From: Micromonospora pallida
GTDB lineage: Bacteria; Actinomycetota; Actinomycetes; Mycobacteriales; Micromonosporaceae
Assembly: GCF_900090325.1 (NCBI RefSeq)
Contig: NZ_FMHW01000002.1
Span: 4,031,001 to 4,095,000, forward strand
Length of the DNA stretch: 64,000 nt
Direction: 5' to 3'
The notes under the pieces: model-generated
What the model was told of the DNA's origin: nothing
Databases searched by the model: none
What the model saw: the letters and a program-made list of their open reading frames with translations, nothing else
Translations under genes and position numbers: made by a program
Shown: positions 52,264 to 61,677 of the stretch, in pieces
Numbering within the stretch: position 1 is the stretch's first letter
How the letters are laid out: each line of letters opens with the position of its first letter

Positions 52264-53265
52264 TCAGAGCGCGGTCATCTCCCCGGTGTCGTGGACCTGC
52301 TCGCGGTGGGCCTCCGGCTCCCAGAGGTCCGGCTGGGCGGGCTCCTGCACGCCGATCCGCACCGCCTCGAGCTGGGCGGCGAAAGCCAGCCCGCCGAAGA
52401 GCGCCATCCCGGTGAGGTTGGCCCAGAGCAGCAGCGCCATCATCCCGGTCAGTGGCCCGTACGTCTGCCCGAAGTTGTCGCCGAACGCCACGTAGGCGGC
52501 GAGCAGCAGGCTGGTCAACCACCACAGCACGGTGGCGATGGCCGCGCCGAAGAACAGCCAGGACAGGCCGGGCTGCTTGCGCCGGGGCGCGTGCCGGAAC
52601 AGCACGGCGACGGCGAGGACGGTCAGGACGAGGCTGAGCGGCCAGCGCAGCACGCTCCAGACGCCGTACACGGTGTCGCCCCAGGCGTAGTGCCGGCGTA
52701 CCGAGTCGCCCATCGCGCCGCCGCCGACGAGGATCAGGAAGCCGACCAGCGCCGGCAGGCCGGCGGTGACGGCGAGCACGGCGGCCCGCAGGTACTTCCA
52801 CAGTGCCGGGCGGTCCCGCTCGACGCCGTAGATCCGGTTCGCGCCCCGCTCGATCTGGGCCATGGTGGAGGTCAGTGCGGCCAGGCCGGTCAGCAGGCCC
52901 AGGGTCAGCGCCAGCTCGCCGACATCCTCGGTGCGTTCCCGGTCGCTGAGCAGTTCCTTGACCATGTCGTCGCTCGCGCCGGGGGTGAGCGCGAGCACGG
53001 TGTCCGCGACGACCGTGCCGCCCTCCTCCACGCCGAGTTCGCTGATCAGACCGGTGAGCGCGATCATGAACGGCACCACGGCGAGACAGAGTTGCAGGGC
53101 GAAGGCCCGGGCGTGACTGAACCCGTCGCCGTAGCGGAACCGGACGAAGGCGTCGCGCAGCAGGCACCAGCCGCCCTCGCGGCGCAGGGTGTGCCAGGCG
53201 TCGTCGGCGGAGAGCTCCTCGTCGGCCATCAGCCGGGTCTCCGGGACGATCCGGGTGCTACTCAC
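52264..53265 (-). CDS. YihY/BrkB-family membrane protein
   Basis: A 333-aa protein with six hydrophobic segments and YihY/BrkB motifs: FSHARAFALQLCLAVVPFMIALTGL, RGANRIYGVERDRPALWKYLRA, LFRHAPRRKQPGLSWLFFGAA, and YGPLTGMMALLLWANLTGMALFGG. Function is unknown despite the old RNase BN label. GTG at 53265 with GAGGAGG upstream; it overlaps the kinase gene end by 8 bases. Likely cotranscribed with the diacylglycerol kinase and the PAP2 gene. Confidence 0.9.
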   Translation of the reverse strand: MSSTRIVPETRLMADEELSADDAWHTLRREGGWCLLRDAFVRFRYGDGFSHARAFALQLCLAVVPFMIALTGLISELGVEEGGTVVADTVLALTPGASDDMVKELLSDRERTEDVGELALTLGLLTGLAALTSTMAQIERGANRIYGVERDRPALWKYLRAAVLAVTAGLPALVGFLILVGGGAMGDSVRRHYAWGDTVYGVWSVLRWPLSLVLTVLAVAVLFRHAPRRKQPGLSWLFFGAAIATVLWWLTSLLLAAYVAFGDNFGQTYGPLTGMMALLLWANLTGMALFGGLAFAAQLEAVRIGVQEPAQPDLWEPEAHREQVHDTGEMTAL

Positions 53266-54304
53266 GGTGTGCCTCCTCGACCCGGCGTTCACCCCGTTCC
53301 GCGACCGCCTCGGCGTCCTCGACCCGGCGTTCACCCCGCTCTGCGACCGCCTCGGCGTCCTCGGCCAGGTCGGGGTCCTGTGCCGGCCGTGGCACGCAGA
53401 GCCAGAGCGCCCCGGGGCGGATCTCCACCCGGAGCGACCGGCCGGGGTCGATCAGGTCGCCGTCCAGTTCCCGGGGCTGCGCCCGGTTGCTGGTGATCAT
53501 GATGCGTTGGCCTCGGAAGACCTCCATCCGGGGCACCCGGCCGCGCCGGCGTACCACCGCCCAGCCGAGTTGCAGCCAGTGCCGCACCGTACGCGGGGTG
53601 AGCACGGCCACGTCGAGGTGGCCGTCGTCCGGCTCGGCCTCGGTGAGCAGGGTAACCCCACCCTGGAGCCGCCCCACGTTGGCGACCAGCACCGACCGGG
53701 CGCGACGCCGCACCGGGGGCCGGTCGTCGATGCGGATGCTCACCTTCATCGGCCGGTCCCGCAGGTGGCGGGCGGCCCCCATCACGTACGCGGGCCAACC
53801 GATGCGCGCCTTGGTCGACTCGGAGGTGTCGGCGAGCATCTGGGCGTCGAAGCCCATACCGGCCATCACCACGAAGTGGTGTCCCTCGACCGCGCCCACG
53901 TCGAGGCGGCGGCGGCCCTGCTCGACGGCGACCTCCAGCCCGGCGGCGAGGTCGCCGGAGAGGCCGAGGTTCGCCGCGAGCAGGTTGCCGGTGCCCTGCG
54001 GAAGCACGGCGAGAGCCACCTCGGTGCCGACCAGCCCGCTCACACAGGACATCACGGTGCCGTCGCCGCCGCAGGCGAAGACCACGTCGACGCCGGCCGC
54101 GACGGCCTGCTCGGTCTGGCCCCGGCCCGGGTCCTCGACGGTGGTCTCGTACCAGAGCGGTTCGGGCCAGCCCGCGGCGGTCAACGTCTCGTCGACGACG
54201 CGGCGCAGCTCGTCGAGATCGGCGACCTTGACCGGGTTGACCACGACGGCGGAGCGCAGGCCGCCCCGTTCCGCCCCACGCCGCCCACCCTCTCCAGCAT
54301 CCAC
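53258..54304 (-). CDS. Diacylglycerol kinase catalytic-domain lipid kinase
   Basis: A 348-aa DgkB/YegS-type lipid kinase: VVVNPVKV, the ATP-binding FACGGDGTVMSCV, PQGTGNLLAANLGL, and the C-terminal GHLDVAVLTPRTV and REIDGD-like RELDGD motif. The C-terminus ends in a duplicated 14-residue acidic/basic unit (EDAEAVAERGERRV). It phosphorylates diacylglycerol or a related lipid. The GTG at 54304 was chosen, close to the start of the conserved domain; no strong RBS. Confidence 0.9.
   Translation of the reverse strand: MDAGEGGRRGAERGGLRSAVVVNPVKVADLDELRRVVDETLTAAGWPEPLWYETTVEDPGRGQTEQAVAAGVDVVFACGGDGTVMSCVSGLVGTEVALAVLPQGTGNLLAANLGLSGDLAAGLEVAVEQGRRRLDVGAVEGHHFVVMAGMGFDAQMLADTSESTKARIGWPAYVMGAARHLRDRPMKVSIRIDDRPPVRRRARSVLVANVGRLQGGVTLLTEAEPDDGHLDVAVLTPRTVRHWLQLGWAVVRRRGRVPRMEVFRGQRIMITSNRAQPRELDGDLIDPGRSLRVEIRPGALWLCVPRPAQDPDLAEDAEAVAERGERRVEDAEAVAERGERRVEEAHRE
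53274..53357. repeat. 42-bp tandem duplication at the 3' end of the lipid kinase gene
   Basis: Two near-identical 42-bp units (53274-53315 and 53316-53357) encode EDAEAVAERGERRV twice. The start of the unit recurs at 53358 as a partial copy. Confidence 0.8.
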
Positions 54305-54476
54305 GGCGCAAGTGTGCAGCAATGTGGCGTCGGCAGCGACCCGGCGAGGTCCGTCGTCGGACAGACCACAAAAAGGTTTCAGACCCGGGTACGGACCGGC
54401 CGGGTGGACTCCGGGCGGGCCCGGCACCGGTGGGCCCGCGTGCTCGGCGTCGTCGGTCTCGGGGTCGCGCCCGGGG

Positions 54477-55040
54477 TCAGGCCACTGCCCGTACCGCCGC
54501 CTCCACCCGCCGGCGCAGGTCGCGCAGTTCGACGCCGGCCTCGCGGAGGACCTGCGCGGCCAGCCCGCTGCCCTCCCGGAGCAGGCCGAGCAGGATGTGT
54601 TCGGTGCCGATGTGCCGGTGCTTGAGGTGCAGCGCCTCCCGCAGGGCCAGTTCGAGCACCTTCTTCGAGCGGGGGGTGAACGGGCCGCCCGTGGGCCGCC
54701 GCCACCAGCCCCGACGGCGTGGTGGCACCGGCCGGCGCAGCGCGCCCGGCCCGAACGACTCCTCGAGCCGGGCCTCGATGGCGGCCAGGTCGATGCCGAT
54801 CTGGCGCAGCGCGGCGGCGTCGGCCTCGCCGAGGACGGCGCTGCGGTCGACGTGCCGGGCTGTCCGGGCACGAAGGTCGTCGGCGGCGATGCCGGCGTCG
54901 GCGAGCACCTGGGTGGCCAGGGCGTCCGGGTCGGCGAGGATGGCCAGGAGCAGGTGCTGCGTGCCGACCGCCTCCCGGCCGGCCTCGGCCCGGGCTCGCC
55001 GGACCACCTCGCGGGACCGGTCGGTGAACCGTTCGAACAT
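54477..55040 (-). CDS. Clp N-terminal (double Clp_N repeat) protein without AAA+ domain
   Basis: A 187-aa protein made of two Clp_N repeats: FTDRSREVVRRARAEAG..VGTQHLLLAILAD and FTPRSKKVLELALREAL..IGTEHILLGLLRE. A linker of about 70 residues separates them and no ATPase follows, unlike ClpA/ClpC (about 800 aa). Such proteins could act as substrate adaptors or chaperone-like partners. The ATG at 55040 has GGAGG four bases before it and overlaps the HTH gene stop. Confidence 0.87.
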   Translation of the reverse strand: MFERFTDRSREVVRRARAEAGREAVGTQHLLLAILADPDALATQVLADAGIAADDLRARTARHVDRSAVLGEADAAALRQIGIDLAAIEARLEESFGPGALRRPVPPRRRGWWRRPTGGPFTPRSKKVLELALREALHLKHRHIGTEHILLGLLREGSGLAAQVLREAGVELRDLRRRVEAAVRAVA

Positions 55041-55276
55041 CACGCCTCCCAGGATTGCTCGACCGCCGGTCGCCCGGCGTGCTTCTTGTGGACCGCTTGC
55101 CGGCTCACCTCGAGCGCGTCGGCGATCTCCTGCCAGGACCAGCCCGCCTGTCGGGCGTTGTCCACCTGGACCACCTCCAACCGCTCCAGCAGCCGGCGCA
55201 GGGCGAGCACGGCCCGCAGGCCGACCCGGGGGTCGGCACTGCCGGCCGCGGCCGCGAGTTCCGTTGCCTGACTCAT
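55040..55276 (-). CDS. Helix-turn-helix regulator paired with the Clp_N gene
   Basis: A 78-aa protein: a helical N-terminus (VLALRRLLERLEVVQVDNAR) and an HTH (GWSWQEIADALEVSRQAVHKKH). Its ATG at 55276 follows a -10-like TAAATT by six bases, implying a leaderless mRNA. The promoter overlaps palindromes with TGTCAA/TTGACA arms. Its stop overlaps the Clp_N start, so the pair is coupled, and autoregulation is likely. Stress-responsive control of the Clp_N protein is inference. Confidence 0.87.
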   Translation of the reverse strand: MSQATELAAAAGSADPRVGLRAVLALRRLLERLEVVQVDNARQAGWSWQEIADALEVSRQAVHKKHAGRPAVEQSWEA

Positions 55277-55278
55277 GC

Positions 55279-55296
55279 TGTCAATTTACGTTGACA
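55279..55296. promoter_or_regulatory. Operator copy 1 (TGTCAA-N6-TTGACA) with -10 element
   Basis: An inverted repeat with the same arms as the 28-bp palindrome next to it. It contains the -10-like TAAATT (minus strand, 55288-55283) of the HTH promoter. Confidence 0.65.
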
Positions 55297-55300
55297 TAGC

Positions 55301-55328
55301 CACCATGTCAACCATGGTTGACATGGTG
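55301..55328. promoter_or_regulatory. 28-bp perfect palindromic operator with -35 element
   Basis: CACCATGTCAACCA-TGGTTGACATGGTG is a perfect palindrome. Its inner TTGACA on the minus strand (55311-55306) is a consensus -35, 17 bases from TAAATT. A regulator binding here would block the HTH/Clp_N promoter and could also affect the divergent VOC gene (ATG 55376). Confidence 0.75.
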
Positions 55329-55375
55329 GTGGGTGGACCGTGGAGACGACGAAGGGCCCCCTCTATGGTGGGCCG

Positions 55376-55810
55376 ATGGCGTCGGTCAAGCATTTCCAGG
55401 TCACCTTCGACTGCGCAGAACCGGAGCGCGTCGCTCGTTTCTGGTGCGAGGCGTTGGGGTACGTCGTACCGCCGCCACCGGAGGGGTTCGCCACGTGGGG
55501 CGACTTCGATCGCGCGCTGCCGCCCGAGCACCAGGGTTCGGCGTTCACCTGCGTCGATCCCTCGGGGGTGGGCCCGCGACTGTTCTTTCAGCGCGTACCC
55601 GAAGGCAAGGTCGTCAAGAACCGGCTGCATCTCGACGTCCGGGTCGGCACCGGGCTCGTGGGTGACGAGCGCGTGGCCGCGCTCGAGGCCGAATGCGCAC
55701 GACTGGTCGCGCTCGGCGCGGTACGCGAGCGACTACTGCTTGCCGACGGCGTCAACGAGTCGTGCCTCGTGATGCGGGACATCGAGGGCAACGAGTTCTG
55801 CCTCGACTGA
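55376..55810 (+). CDS. VOC/glyoxalase-like domain protein
   Basis: A 144-aa protein: VKHFQVTFDCAEPERVARFWCEALGY, KNRLHLDVRVG and MRDIEGNEFCLD, the pattern of the glyoxalase_6 subgroup. Substrate unknown. ATG at 55376 taken from the domain start. It is divergent from the HTH gene, so its promoter lies within or beside the 28-bp palindrome. Confidence 0.87.
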   Translation: MASVKHFQVTFDCAEPERVARFWCEALGYVVPPPPEGFATWGDFDRALPPEHQGSAFTCVDPSGVGPRLFFQRVPEGKVVKNRLHLDVRVGTGLVGDERVAALEAECARLVALGAVRERLLLADGVNESCLVMRDIEGNEFCLD

Positions 55811-55926
55811 GTGGCCGCGACGCTGAGGATCGAGGTCGCGGGATCGCTTGATTTCGGGCATACGGCCCCGGTTGTCGGGCGGAACGAGGGAGAGTCGGCA
55901 CAGAGGCTCGTGCCGAAGGAGGACTC

Positions 55927-57576
55927 GTGCGACCGCCCCGCCGGCTGCTGGCGCTGCTCGGCCTCGCCGCGGTGTTTCCCGTGGTCGAGGCCATCATCCT
56001 GGTAATGGTCCCGTTCCGCAGCGCGGAGGGCCTCATCCCCCAGAGCTCCGCGGTCTGGCCGTACGACCTGTACCACGACATGCGCTGGGTGCTGGTCTAC
56101 CACAACTCCTGGTTGACGTTCGGGCTCCTCGTGCTGGGCGTGATCGTGCTGCGTGGGCTGTACTCCGCAGCCCTGGTCGGCCTGGCCTGGCCGGAAGGCG
56201 TGCGGCGGCCGGCGTTCCCGGCGCTGGTACGGCGCAACCTCGAGATCGCGGCCGTCACGGCGGTCCTCGTCCTACCGTTCGCCGCGTACGCCGTCGCCGC
56301 GTCGGTGGTGTCGCTGTCCTGGTTCCTGTTCGTCTCGCTGGGTCCGATGCTCCTCCTCGCCCCCTTCCTGCAACGGATGGCCGTGGGCCGCGGCCTGTGG
56401 CGGGGACTGCCGTCGGCCGAACTGCTCGGCTGGTCGCTGCTCGACTTCGTGGTGATCTCGGTGGCCGGTGGGGTGGTGTGGGAGGTTCCCGAGCCGGTGA
56501 CGCCCCTCGTCGCCGCGGTTGCGGGCGCGGTCAACGGCCTGCTGTGGAACCGGACGGTGCGGGCGGCCGTGCTCCAGCGGCACGTACGGTGGCGGCGGGT
56601 ACCCGCGGTGCCGATCGTCGTGGTGCTCGCGCTGGCCACCCCGCTGGCGGCGCAGACGATCACCTCGCCCCGCCACGAGACGAACACCTTCACCCCGCCG
56701 ATCTTCGACCGGCCGCTGCCCGAGCGGGTGCGCTACGCGGTGATCCTGCTGGCCGGGCACGACTCCGCGTACGACGGCCGCCCGTCCGGGGACCCGGCGG
56801 TCGAACGGTTCTCGTACGCGGGCCTGGACGCGAGTGGCCGGCCGCTGCCGTACCGGTGGCTCGACACCCACCGGTCGCTGGGCTCCAGCGCGGAACTGCT
56901 CGCCGCGCAGGTCGACGCGGTGCACCGCCGGACCGGCCGGCCCATCGCCCTGGTCGGCGAGAGCGAGGGGGCAATGGTGGCCCGGCGCTACGTCGGGGAT
57001 CGGCCGGACCCTCGCGTGCAGGCCCTGGCGATGTTCAGCCCGCTGGTCCGCGCCGGGCGCACGTACTACCCGCCCCGGGACGCCAGTACCGGCTGGGGCC
57101 TGGCCGCCGGCTGGGTGCTGCGGGGGATGTTCGCTGTCACCCAGGTCGGCCGAACGGCCGCCACCACGCCGGACGAGCCGTTCATCCGCTCACTGATGGA
57201 CGAGGGCGGGCCCTTCTACCGCCTGCACATGTTGTGTCCCGTTCCGGGGGTCCGGGAGATCGCCTTCCTGCCGACGGTCACCGCGGCCGAGGCGCCACCG
57301 GCCCCGTACATCCGCATCCCGGCCGTCGAGACACCGTCCTTCCACGGGGGGTTCCTCGGTCGCCCGGTCATCGAGGACCAGTTGATCGACTTTCTCGCCG
57401 GTGAGGAGGTCAACGTCCGGCGTCGGGAGTTCGGTCTCCTCCAGCGGCTGGGTGCGGGCTGGCACGCGCCCAGCCTGGCGCTACGCATCAACCCGGTCTG
57501 GGAGCCCATCGTGCCACCCGGCCTGCCCGCCTTCTCGACGGGATACTACTGCCGTCCGTTGCGGCAACCGGGCTGA
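55927..57576 (+). CDS. Membrane-anchored alpha/beta-hydrolase
   Basis: A 549-aa protein. Residues 1-250 carry about six TM segments. A putative extracytoplasmic alpha/beta hydrolase follows: the nucleophile elbow ALVGESEGAMVARRYV (G-x-S-x-G), an upstream RYAVILLAGHDSAYDG and a late IPAVETPSFHGGFL that may supply His. Substrate unknown; the context gives no clue. GTG at 55927 with AAGGAGGA upstream. The TM plus hydrolase architecture is uncommon. Confidence 0.78.
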   Translation: MRPPRRLLALLGLAAVFPVVEAIILVMVPFRSAEGLIPQSSAVWPYDLYHDMRWVLVYHNSWLTFGLLVLGVIVLRGLYSAALVGLAWPEGVRRPAFPALVRRNLEIAAVTAVLVLPFAAYAVAASVVSLSWFLFVSLGPMLLLAPFLQRMAVGRGLWRGLPSAELLGWSLLDFVVISVAGGVVWEVPEPVTPLVAAVAGAVNGLLWNRTVRAAVLQRHVRWRRVPAVPIVVVLALATPLAAQTITSPRHETNTFTPPIFDRPLPERVRYAVILLAGHDSAYDGRPSGDPAVERFSYAGLDASGRPLPYRWLDTHRSLGSSAELLAAQVDAVHRRTGRPIALVGESEGAMVARRYVGDRPDPRVQALAMFSPLVRAGRTYYPPRDASTGWGLAAGWVLRGMFAVTQVGRTAATTPDEPFIRSLMDEGGPFYRLHMLCPVPGVREIAFLPTVTAAEAPPAPYIRIPAVETPSFHGGFLGRPVIEDQLIDFLAGEEVNVRRREFGLLQRLGAGWHAPSLALRINPVWEPIVPPGLPAFSTGYYCRPLRQPG

Positions 57577-57600
57577 CCCGCAGCCGCTGGCCGGGTTCGG

Positions 57601-58095
57601 TCAGACCCGCGAGGCGGACGTGCGGCTCGCCGCGCGGAGTTGCCCCGCGAGCAACCAGACGGCCACGGCGGCGAGCATCGCCGTCATCCAGGTCGCCAGC
57701 GGGTGGTACGGCAACAGCAGGATGCCGAGCCCGACGCTCACGGTCGCGGTGACGATCGCCGCGACGGTGGTGGCCCGCCGGTCGAGGAGCACCGCCAGCC
57801 CGGTCAGCGCGGTCGCCACCCCGACGAGCAACTGGACCCAGCCCCAGCCGCCGACGTCGAGGTAGAACAGCTCCATGCTGGCGATGTCGACGTACGGCTC
57901 CAGCGGAATGCTGGCGATTCCGGTGAGACCCTCGATCACGCCGGCCGTGCTCAGCAGCAGCGAGGCCAGGTGACGCCGGCTCCGTCGCTCGCCCTCCGGG
58001 CCGATACCGTCCGGACCAATGCCGTCCGGGCTCATGCCGTCCGGGCTCATGCCGTCCGGGCTCATGCCGTCCGGAGCTGGCCTGCCTCCCGCCAT
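57601..58095 (-). CDS. DUF7144-like four-TM membrane protein with MSPDG repeats
   Basis: A 164-aa protein. The N-terminus consists of imperfect pentapeptide repeats (MSPDG three times, then IGPDG and IGPEG variants), followed by four hydrophobic segments (LASLLLSTAGVIEGLTGIASI to MTAMLAAVAVWLLAGQL) in the pattern of DUF7144-type proteins. The ATG at 58095 has GGAGG upstream; longer frames start further out. Function unknown. Confidence 0.72.
   Translation of the reverse strand: MAGGRPAPDGMSPDGMSPDGMSPDGIGPDGIGPEGERRSRRHLASLLLSTAGVIEGLTGIASIPLEPYVDIASMELFYLDVGGWGWVQLLVGVATALTGLAVLLDRRATTVAAIVTATVSVGLGILLLPYHPLATWMTAMLAAVAVWLLAGQLRAASRTSASRV
58017..58076. repeat. 15-bp tandem repeat (atgccgtccgggctc)
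   Basis: Three perfect and further degenerate copies encode the MSPDG pentapeptides of the membrane protein; the 15-bp period keeps the frame. Confidence 0.75.
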
Positions 58096-58418
58096 GCTGC
58101 CTCCGCCGTCGAGAACCCACACCCGGTGGTGCGGGGCGGCCAGCATGACGAAGCGCCTCCGCGCAGCCCGTCCAGGTCGCCGCTCCTCCATCGTCGCCCG
58201 CCCGGCGGCGGCGCGCCCCGACTTCCGGACAGCCGGGTCTCCGGTCCTGGCGCGCCAGGGCGGGGTGACGCCAGCATCCGGCTTCCCGTCACGACCAACC
58301 GGTTCCAGTTCCGCTGACTCGCCCCGTCGGCCGCGAGACCGCCACTACTGTCCTGGTCAGGTGGCCCTGTGGCCCTTCTCGGAGGCGATGGGACGGCGAG
58401 GTGGGAGGTGGGTCCGCG
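58096..58418. other. 323-bp divergent intergenic region
   Basis: Frames crossing it lack support. It probably contains promoters for the membrane protein and the universal stress operon. No clear operator was seen. Confidence 0.5.
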
Positions 58419-59249
58419 ATGAGCGCAGCCGCCGACGCGCCCGTCCTGGTGGGGGTGAGCGGCTCCGACGAGAGCCTGCCGGTGGTGCGGCTGGCCGCCC
58501 GGGAGGCGGCCGAGCACGGCCGGCGGCTCCGGGTGCTGCACGCCTTCAACTGGGAGGCGGCCCTGGCCGCGCCGAGCCTCGCCGGAGCCCGGGCCGAGGC
58601 CGAACGGGCGCTCACCCGGGCCGTCGAGGCGGCCGGGGCGGTGGCCTCCGACCTGCTGGTGGACACGCACGTCGTGGAGGGTGCGGCGGTGGCGGCGCTG
58701 CTGCGGCAGTCCGAAGCGGCCTTCCTGGTCGTCGTCGGCGACGGTGGCATGACCACCCGGGACTGTGTGTCGCCCGAGGCGGCGGCCGTGCAGGTGGCCG
58801 CCCAGGCCGGCTGCCCGGTCCTGGTGGCCCGGCTCGCCCCGCCACCGCGCGGACCTGTCCTGGTCGGACTGGACGGCTCGGCCACCTCCCGGTTCGCGCT
58901 GGACTTCGCCCTCGACTGCGCCGCCCGGCACGACGGCCGGCTCCGGGCGGTCCGGGTGATCGAGGCCGACGGCGACGCCGATCAGCCCCGGCGGGACGTC
59001 ACCGAACTGCTCGCCGAGCGGGGACAGCGGCACCCGACGGTCACCGTCGAACCGGAGGTGCTGCGTGGTGACCCCGGCCAGGTACTGATCGACGAGTCCC
59101 GGTCGGCCCGGCTGGTGGTGGTCGGCGCCCGGGGCGACCAGCCGTGGCGGGGCCTGCTCGGCGCGGTCAGCCAGTCGTTGCTGTACCACGCCCCGGCTCC
59201 GGTGATCTTCGTACGCGGCGTCACCGACATCCCGCTGGACACGCCGTGA
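58419..59249 (+). CDS. Universal stress protein, double UspA domain
   Basis: A 276-aa protein with two UspA folds. The first starts [22 protein letters not shown] and lacks the ATP loop (reads [11 protein letters not shown]). The second starts [19 protein letters not shown] and has [22 protein letters not shown], a partial G-x2-G-x9-G loop. Such tandem USPs support survival under hypoxia or starvation. It overlaps the phosphoketolase gene (GTGA), so the two are cotranscribed. Confidence 0.88.
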   Translation: MSAAADAPVLVGVSGSDESLPVVRLAAREAAEHGRRLRVLHAFNWEAALAAPSLAGARAEAERALTRAVEAAGAVASDLLVDTHVVEGAAVAALLRQSEAAFLVVVGDGGMTTRDCVSPEAAAVQVAAQAGCPVLVARLAPPPRGPVLVGLDGSATSRFALDFALDCAARHDGRLRAVRVIEADGDADQPRRDVTELLAERGQRHPTVTVEPEVLRGDPGQVLIDESRSARLVVVGARGDQPWRGLLGAVSQSLLYHAPAPVIFVRGVTDIPLDTP

Positions 59250-61636
59250 CCGCTGTCGAGCCGCACGGCCCACTGACCGACGACGAGCTGCGGCGGCTGG
59301 ACGCCTACTGGCGGGCGGCCAACTACCTCACCGTCGGCCAGATCTACCTGCTGGACAATCCGCTGCTACGGGAGCCGCTCACCGTCGAGCACGTCAAGCC
59401 CCGACTGCTCGGCCACTGGGGCACCGGCCCGGGCCTCAACCTGCTCTACGCCCACCTCAACCGGGTCGTCGTCAACCGCGACCTGAACGCCATCTTCGTC
59501 ACCGGCCCCGGCCACGGCGGCCCCGCCATGGTGGCGAACACCTGGTTGGAGGGCACCTACAGCGAGCGGTACCACTCGGTCGGGCGGGACGGGGCCGGCA
59601 TGGCGAAGCTGTTCCGCCAGTTCTCCTTCCCCGGCGGCATCCCCAGCCACGTGGCACCGGAAGTGCCGGGTTCCATCCACGAGGGCGGCGAGCTGGGGTA
59701 CGCCCTCAGCCACGCCTACGGCGCCGCCTTCGACAATCCGGACCTGCTGGTGGCCTGCGTGATCGGCGACGGCGAGGCGGAGACCGGCCCGCTGGCGGGC
59801 AGCTGGCTGTCCAACGTGTTCCTGAACCCGGCCCGGGACGGCGCCGTCCTGCCCATCCTGCACCTCAACGGCTACAAGATCGCCAGCCCGGCGGTGCTGG
59901 CCCGGATCCCCCTCGACGACCTGCTCGACATGATGCGCGGCTTCGGCCACCAGCCGTACCTCGTGGCGGGCGACGACCCGGTCCGGGTACACCAGACCCT
60001 CGCCGCCACCCTGGACCGCGCGGTCGACGAGATCGCCACCATCCAGCGCCGGGCCCGGTCCGGCGAGGCGGTCACCCGGCCACGCTGGCCGATGATCATC
60101 CTGAACACCCCGAAGGGCTGGACCGGGCCGGACGTGGTCGACGGCAAGCAGGTCGAGGGGACCTACCGGGCCCACCAGGTGCCGCTGTCGGCCGTCCGGG
60201 ACAACCCGAAACACCTGGCCGAGCTGGAACGCTGGCTGCGGTCGTACCAGCCGGAGGAGCTTTTCGACGCCACCGGCGCGCCGGTGGCCGAGCTGACCGC
60301 CCTGCCGCCGACCGGGGACCGGCGGATGAGCGCCAACCCGGTCACCAACGGCGGACAGGTGCTACGCGACCTGGTCCTGCCGGACTTCCTCGGGTACGCG
60401 GTCGACGTGCCCGCGCCGGGTGCGCCCGGCACCGGCGCGACCGGCGTCCTCGGCCCCTGGCTCCGGGACGTCATCACCGCCAACCCGCAGACGTTCCGCC
60501 TGTTCGGCCCGGACGAGGTCGCCTCGAACCGGCTCGGCGCGGCGTTCGAGGTCACCGATCGGACGTTCGTGGCCGACACCGGCCCCGACGACGACCACCT
60601 GGCCGCTGACGGGCGGGTCATGGAGGTGCTCTCCGAGCACCTGTGCCAGGGCTGGCTGGAGGGCTACCTGCTCACCGGACGGCATGGCGTCTTCACCAGT
60701 TACGAGGCGTTCATCCACATCGTCGACTCGATGGTCAACCAGCATGCCAAGTGGCTGAAGGTGACCCGGGACCTCCCCTGGCGACAGCCGCTGGCCTCGC
60801 TGAACTACCTGCTCTCCAGCCACGTGTGGCGGCAGGACCACAACGGCTTCTCCCACCAGGACCCGGGCTTCATCGACCACGTAGTCAACAAGAAGGCCGA
60901 GGTGGTCCGGGTCTACCTCCCGCCGGACGCGAACACCCTGCTCTCCACCATGGATCACTGCCTGCGCAGCCGGCAGTACATCAACGTGGTGGTGGCCGGC
61001 AAGCAGCCCGCGCCGAACTGGCTGACCATGGCCGAGTCCGTCCAGCACTGCCGGCGCGGCCTGGGCATCTGGGCCTGGGCCAGCACCGACGAGGGCAGCG
61101 AGCCGGACGTGGTGCTCACCTGCGCCGGGGACGTCCCGACGCTGGAGACCCTCGCCGCCGCCGACCTGCTCCACCAGCGGCTGCCCGAGCTGAAGGTCCG
61201 GGTGGTGAACGTGGTCGACCTGATGCGGCTGCAACCGCCGTCGGAGCACCCGCACGGACTGCCGGACAGCGAGTTCGACACCATCTTCACCCGGGACCGG
61301 CCGATCATCTTCGCCTACCACGGCTACCCGTGGCTGATCCACCGGCTCACCTACCGTCGGACCAACCACGGCAACCTGCACGTGCGGGGTTACAAGGAGG
61401 AGGGCACCACCACCACGCCCTTCGACATGGTGATGCTCAACGACCTGGACCGTTTCCACCTGGTCATCGACGTGATCGACCGGGTGCCGGGGCTGGCCGC
61501 CCGCGCCGCGCACCTCCGCCAGGAGATGGTCGACGCCCGGGAGGAGTGCCGCGACCACACCCGGCGCTTCGGCGAGGATGCTCCCCGGGTCGCGGAGTGG
61601 CGTTGGGTCCGCGAGACCGACCCGACCGACCGGTAG
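59246..61636 (+). CDS. xfp: Xylulose-5-phosphate/fructose-6-phosphate phosphoketolase
   Basis: A 796-aa TPP enzyme of standard length: [39 protein letters not shown], the TPP-binding [23 protein letters not shown], and the C-terminal [17 protein letters not shown]. It splits xylulose-5-P (or fructose-6-P) with phosphate to acetyl-P plus glyceraldehyde-3-P (or erythrose-4-P). GTG start at 59246 overlaps the USP stop. Linkage to USP genes suggests use under stress or limited respiration. Confidence 0.96.
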   Translation: MTAVEPHGPLTDDELRRLDAYWRAANYLTVGQIYLLDNPLLREPLTVEHVKPRLLGHWGTGPGLNLLYAHLNRVVVNRDLNAIFVTGPGHGGPAMVANTWLEGTYSERYHSVGRDGAGMAKLFRQFSFPGGIPSHVAPEVPGSIHEGGELGYALSHAYGAAFDNPDLLVACVIGDGEAETGPLAGSWLSNVFLNPARDGAVLPILHLNGYKIASPAVLARIPLDDLLDMMRGFGHQPYLVAGDDPVRVHQTLAATLDRAVDEIATIQRRARSGEAVTRPRWPMIILNTPKGWTGPDVVDGKQVEGTYRAHQVPLSAVRDNPKHLAELERWLRSYQPEELFDATGAPVAELTALPPTGDRRMSANPVTNGGQVLRDLVLPDFLGYAVDVPAPGAPGTGATGVLGPWLRDVITANPQTFRLFGPDEVASNRLGAAFEVTDRTFVADTGPDDDHLAADGRVMEVLSEHLCQGWLEGYLLTGRHGVFTSYEAFIHIVDSMVNQHAKWLKVTRDLPWRQPLASLNYLLSSHVWRQDHNGFSHQDPGFIDHVVNKKAEVVRVYLPPDANTLLSTMDHCLRSRQYINVVVAGKQPAPNWLTMAESVQHCRRGLGIWAWASTDEGSEPDVVLTCAGDVPTLETLAAADLLHQRLPELKVRVVNVVDLMRLQPPSEHPHGLPDSEFDTIFTRDRPIIFAYHGYPWLIHRLTYRRTNHGNLHVRGYKEEGTTTTPFDMVMLNDLDRFHLVIDVIDRVPGLAARAAHLRQEMVDAREECRDHTRRFGEDAPRVAEWRWVRETDPTDR

Positions 61637-61677
61637 CGGCCCGCCGGCGGTGGGCGCGCGAACGAGAGGAACACAGC

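Noticed and set aside
53274..53357. CRISPR-like repeats
   Set aside because: Direct tandem repeats without spacers, inside a coding frame; no Cas genes occur in the window. The same applies to the repeats at 33141 and 58017.
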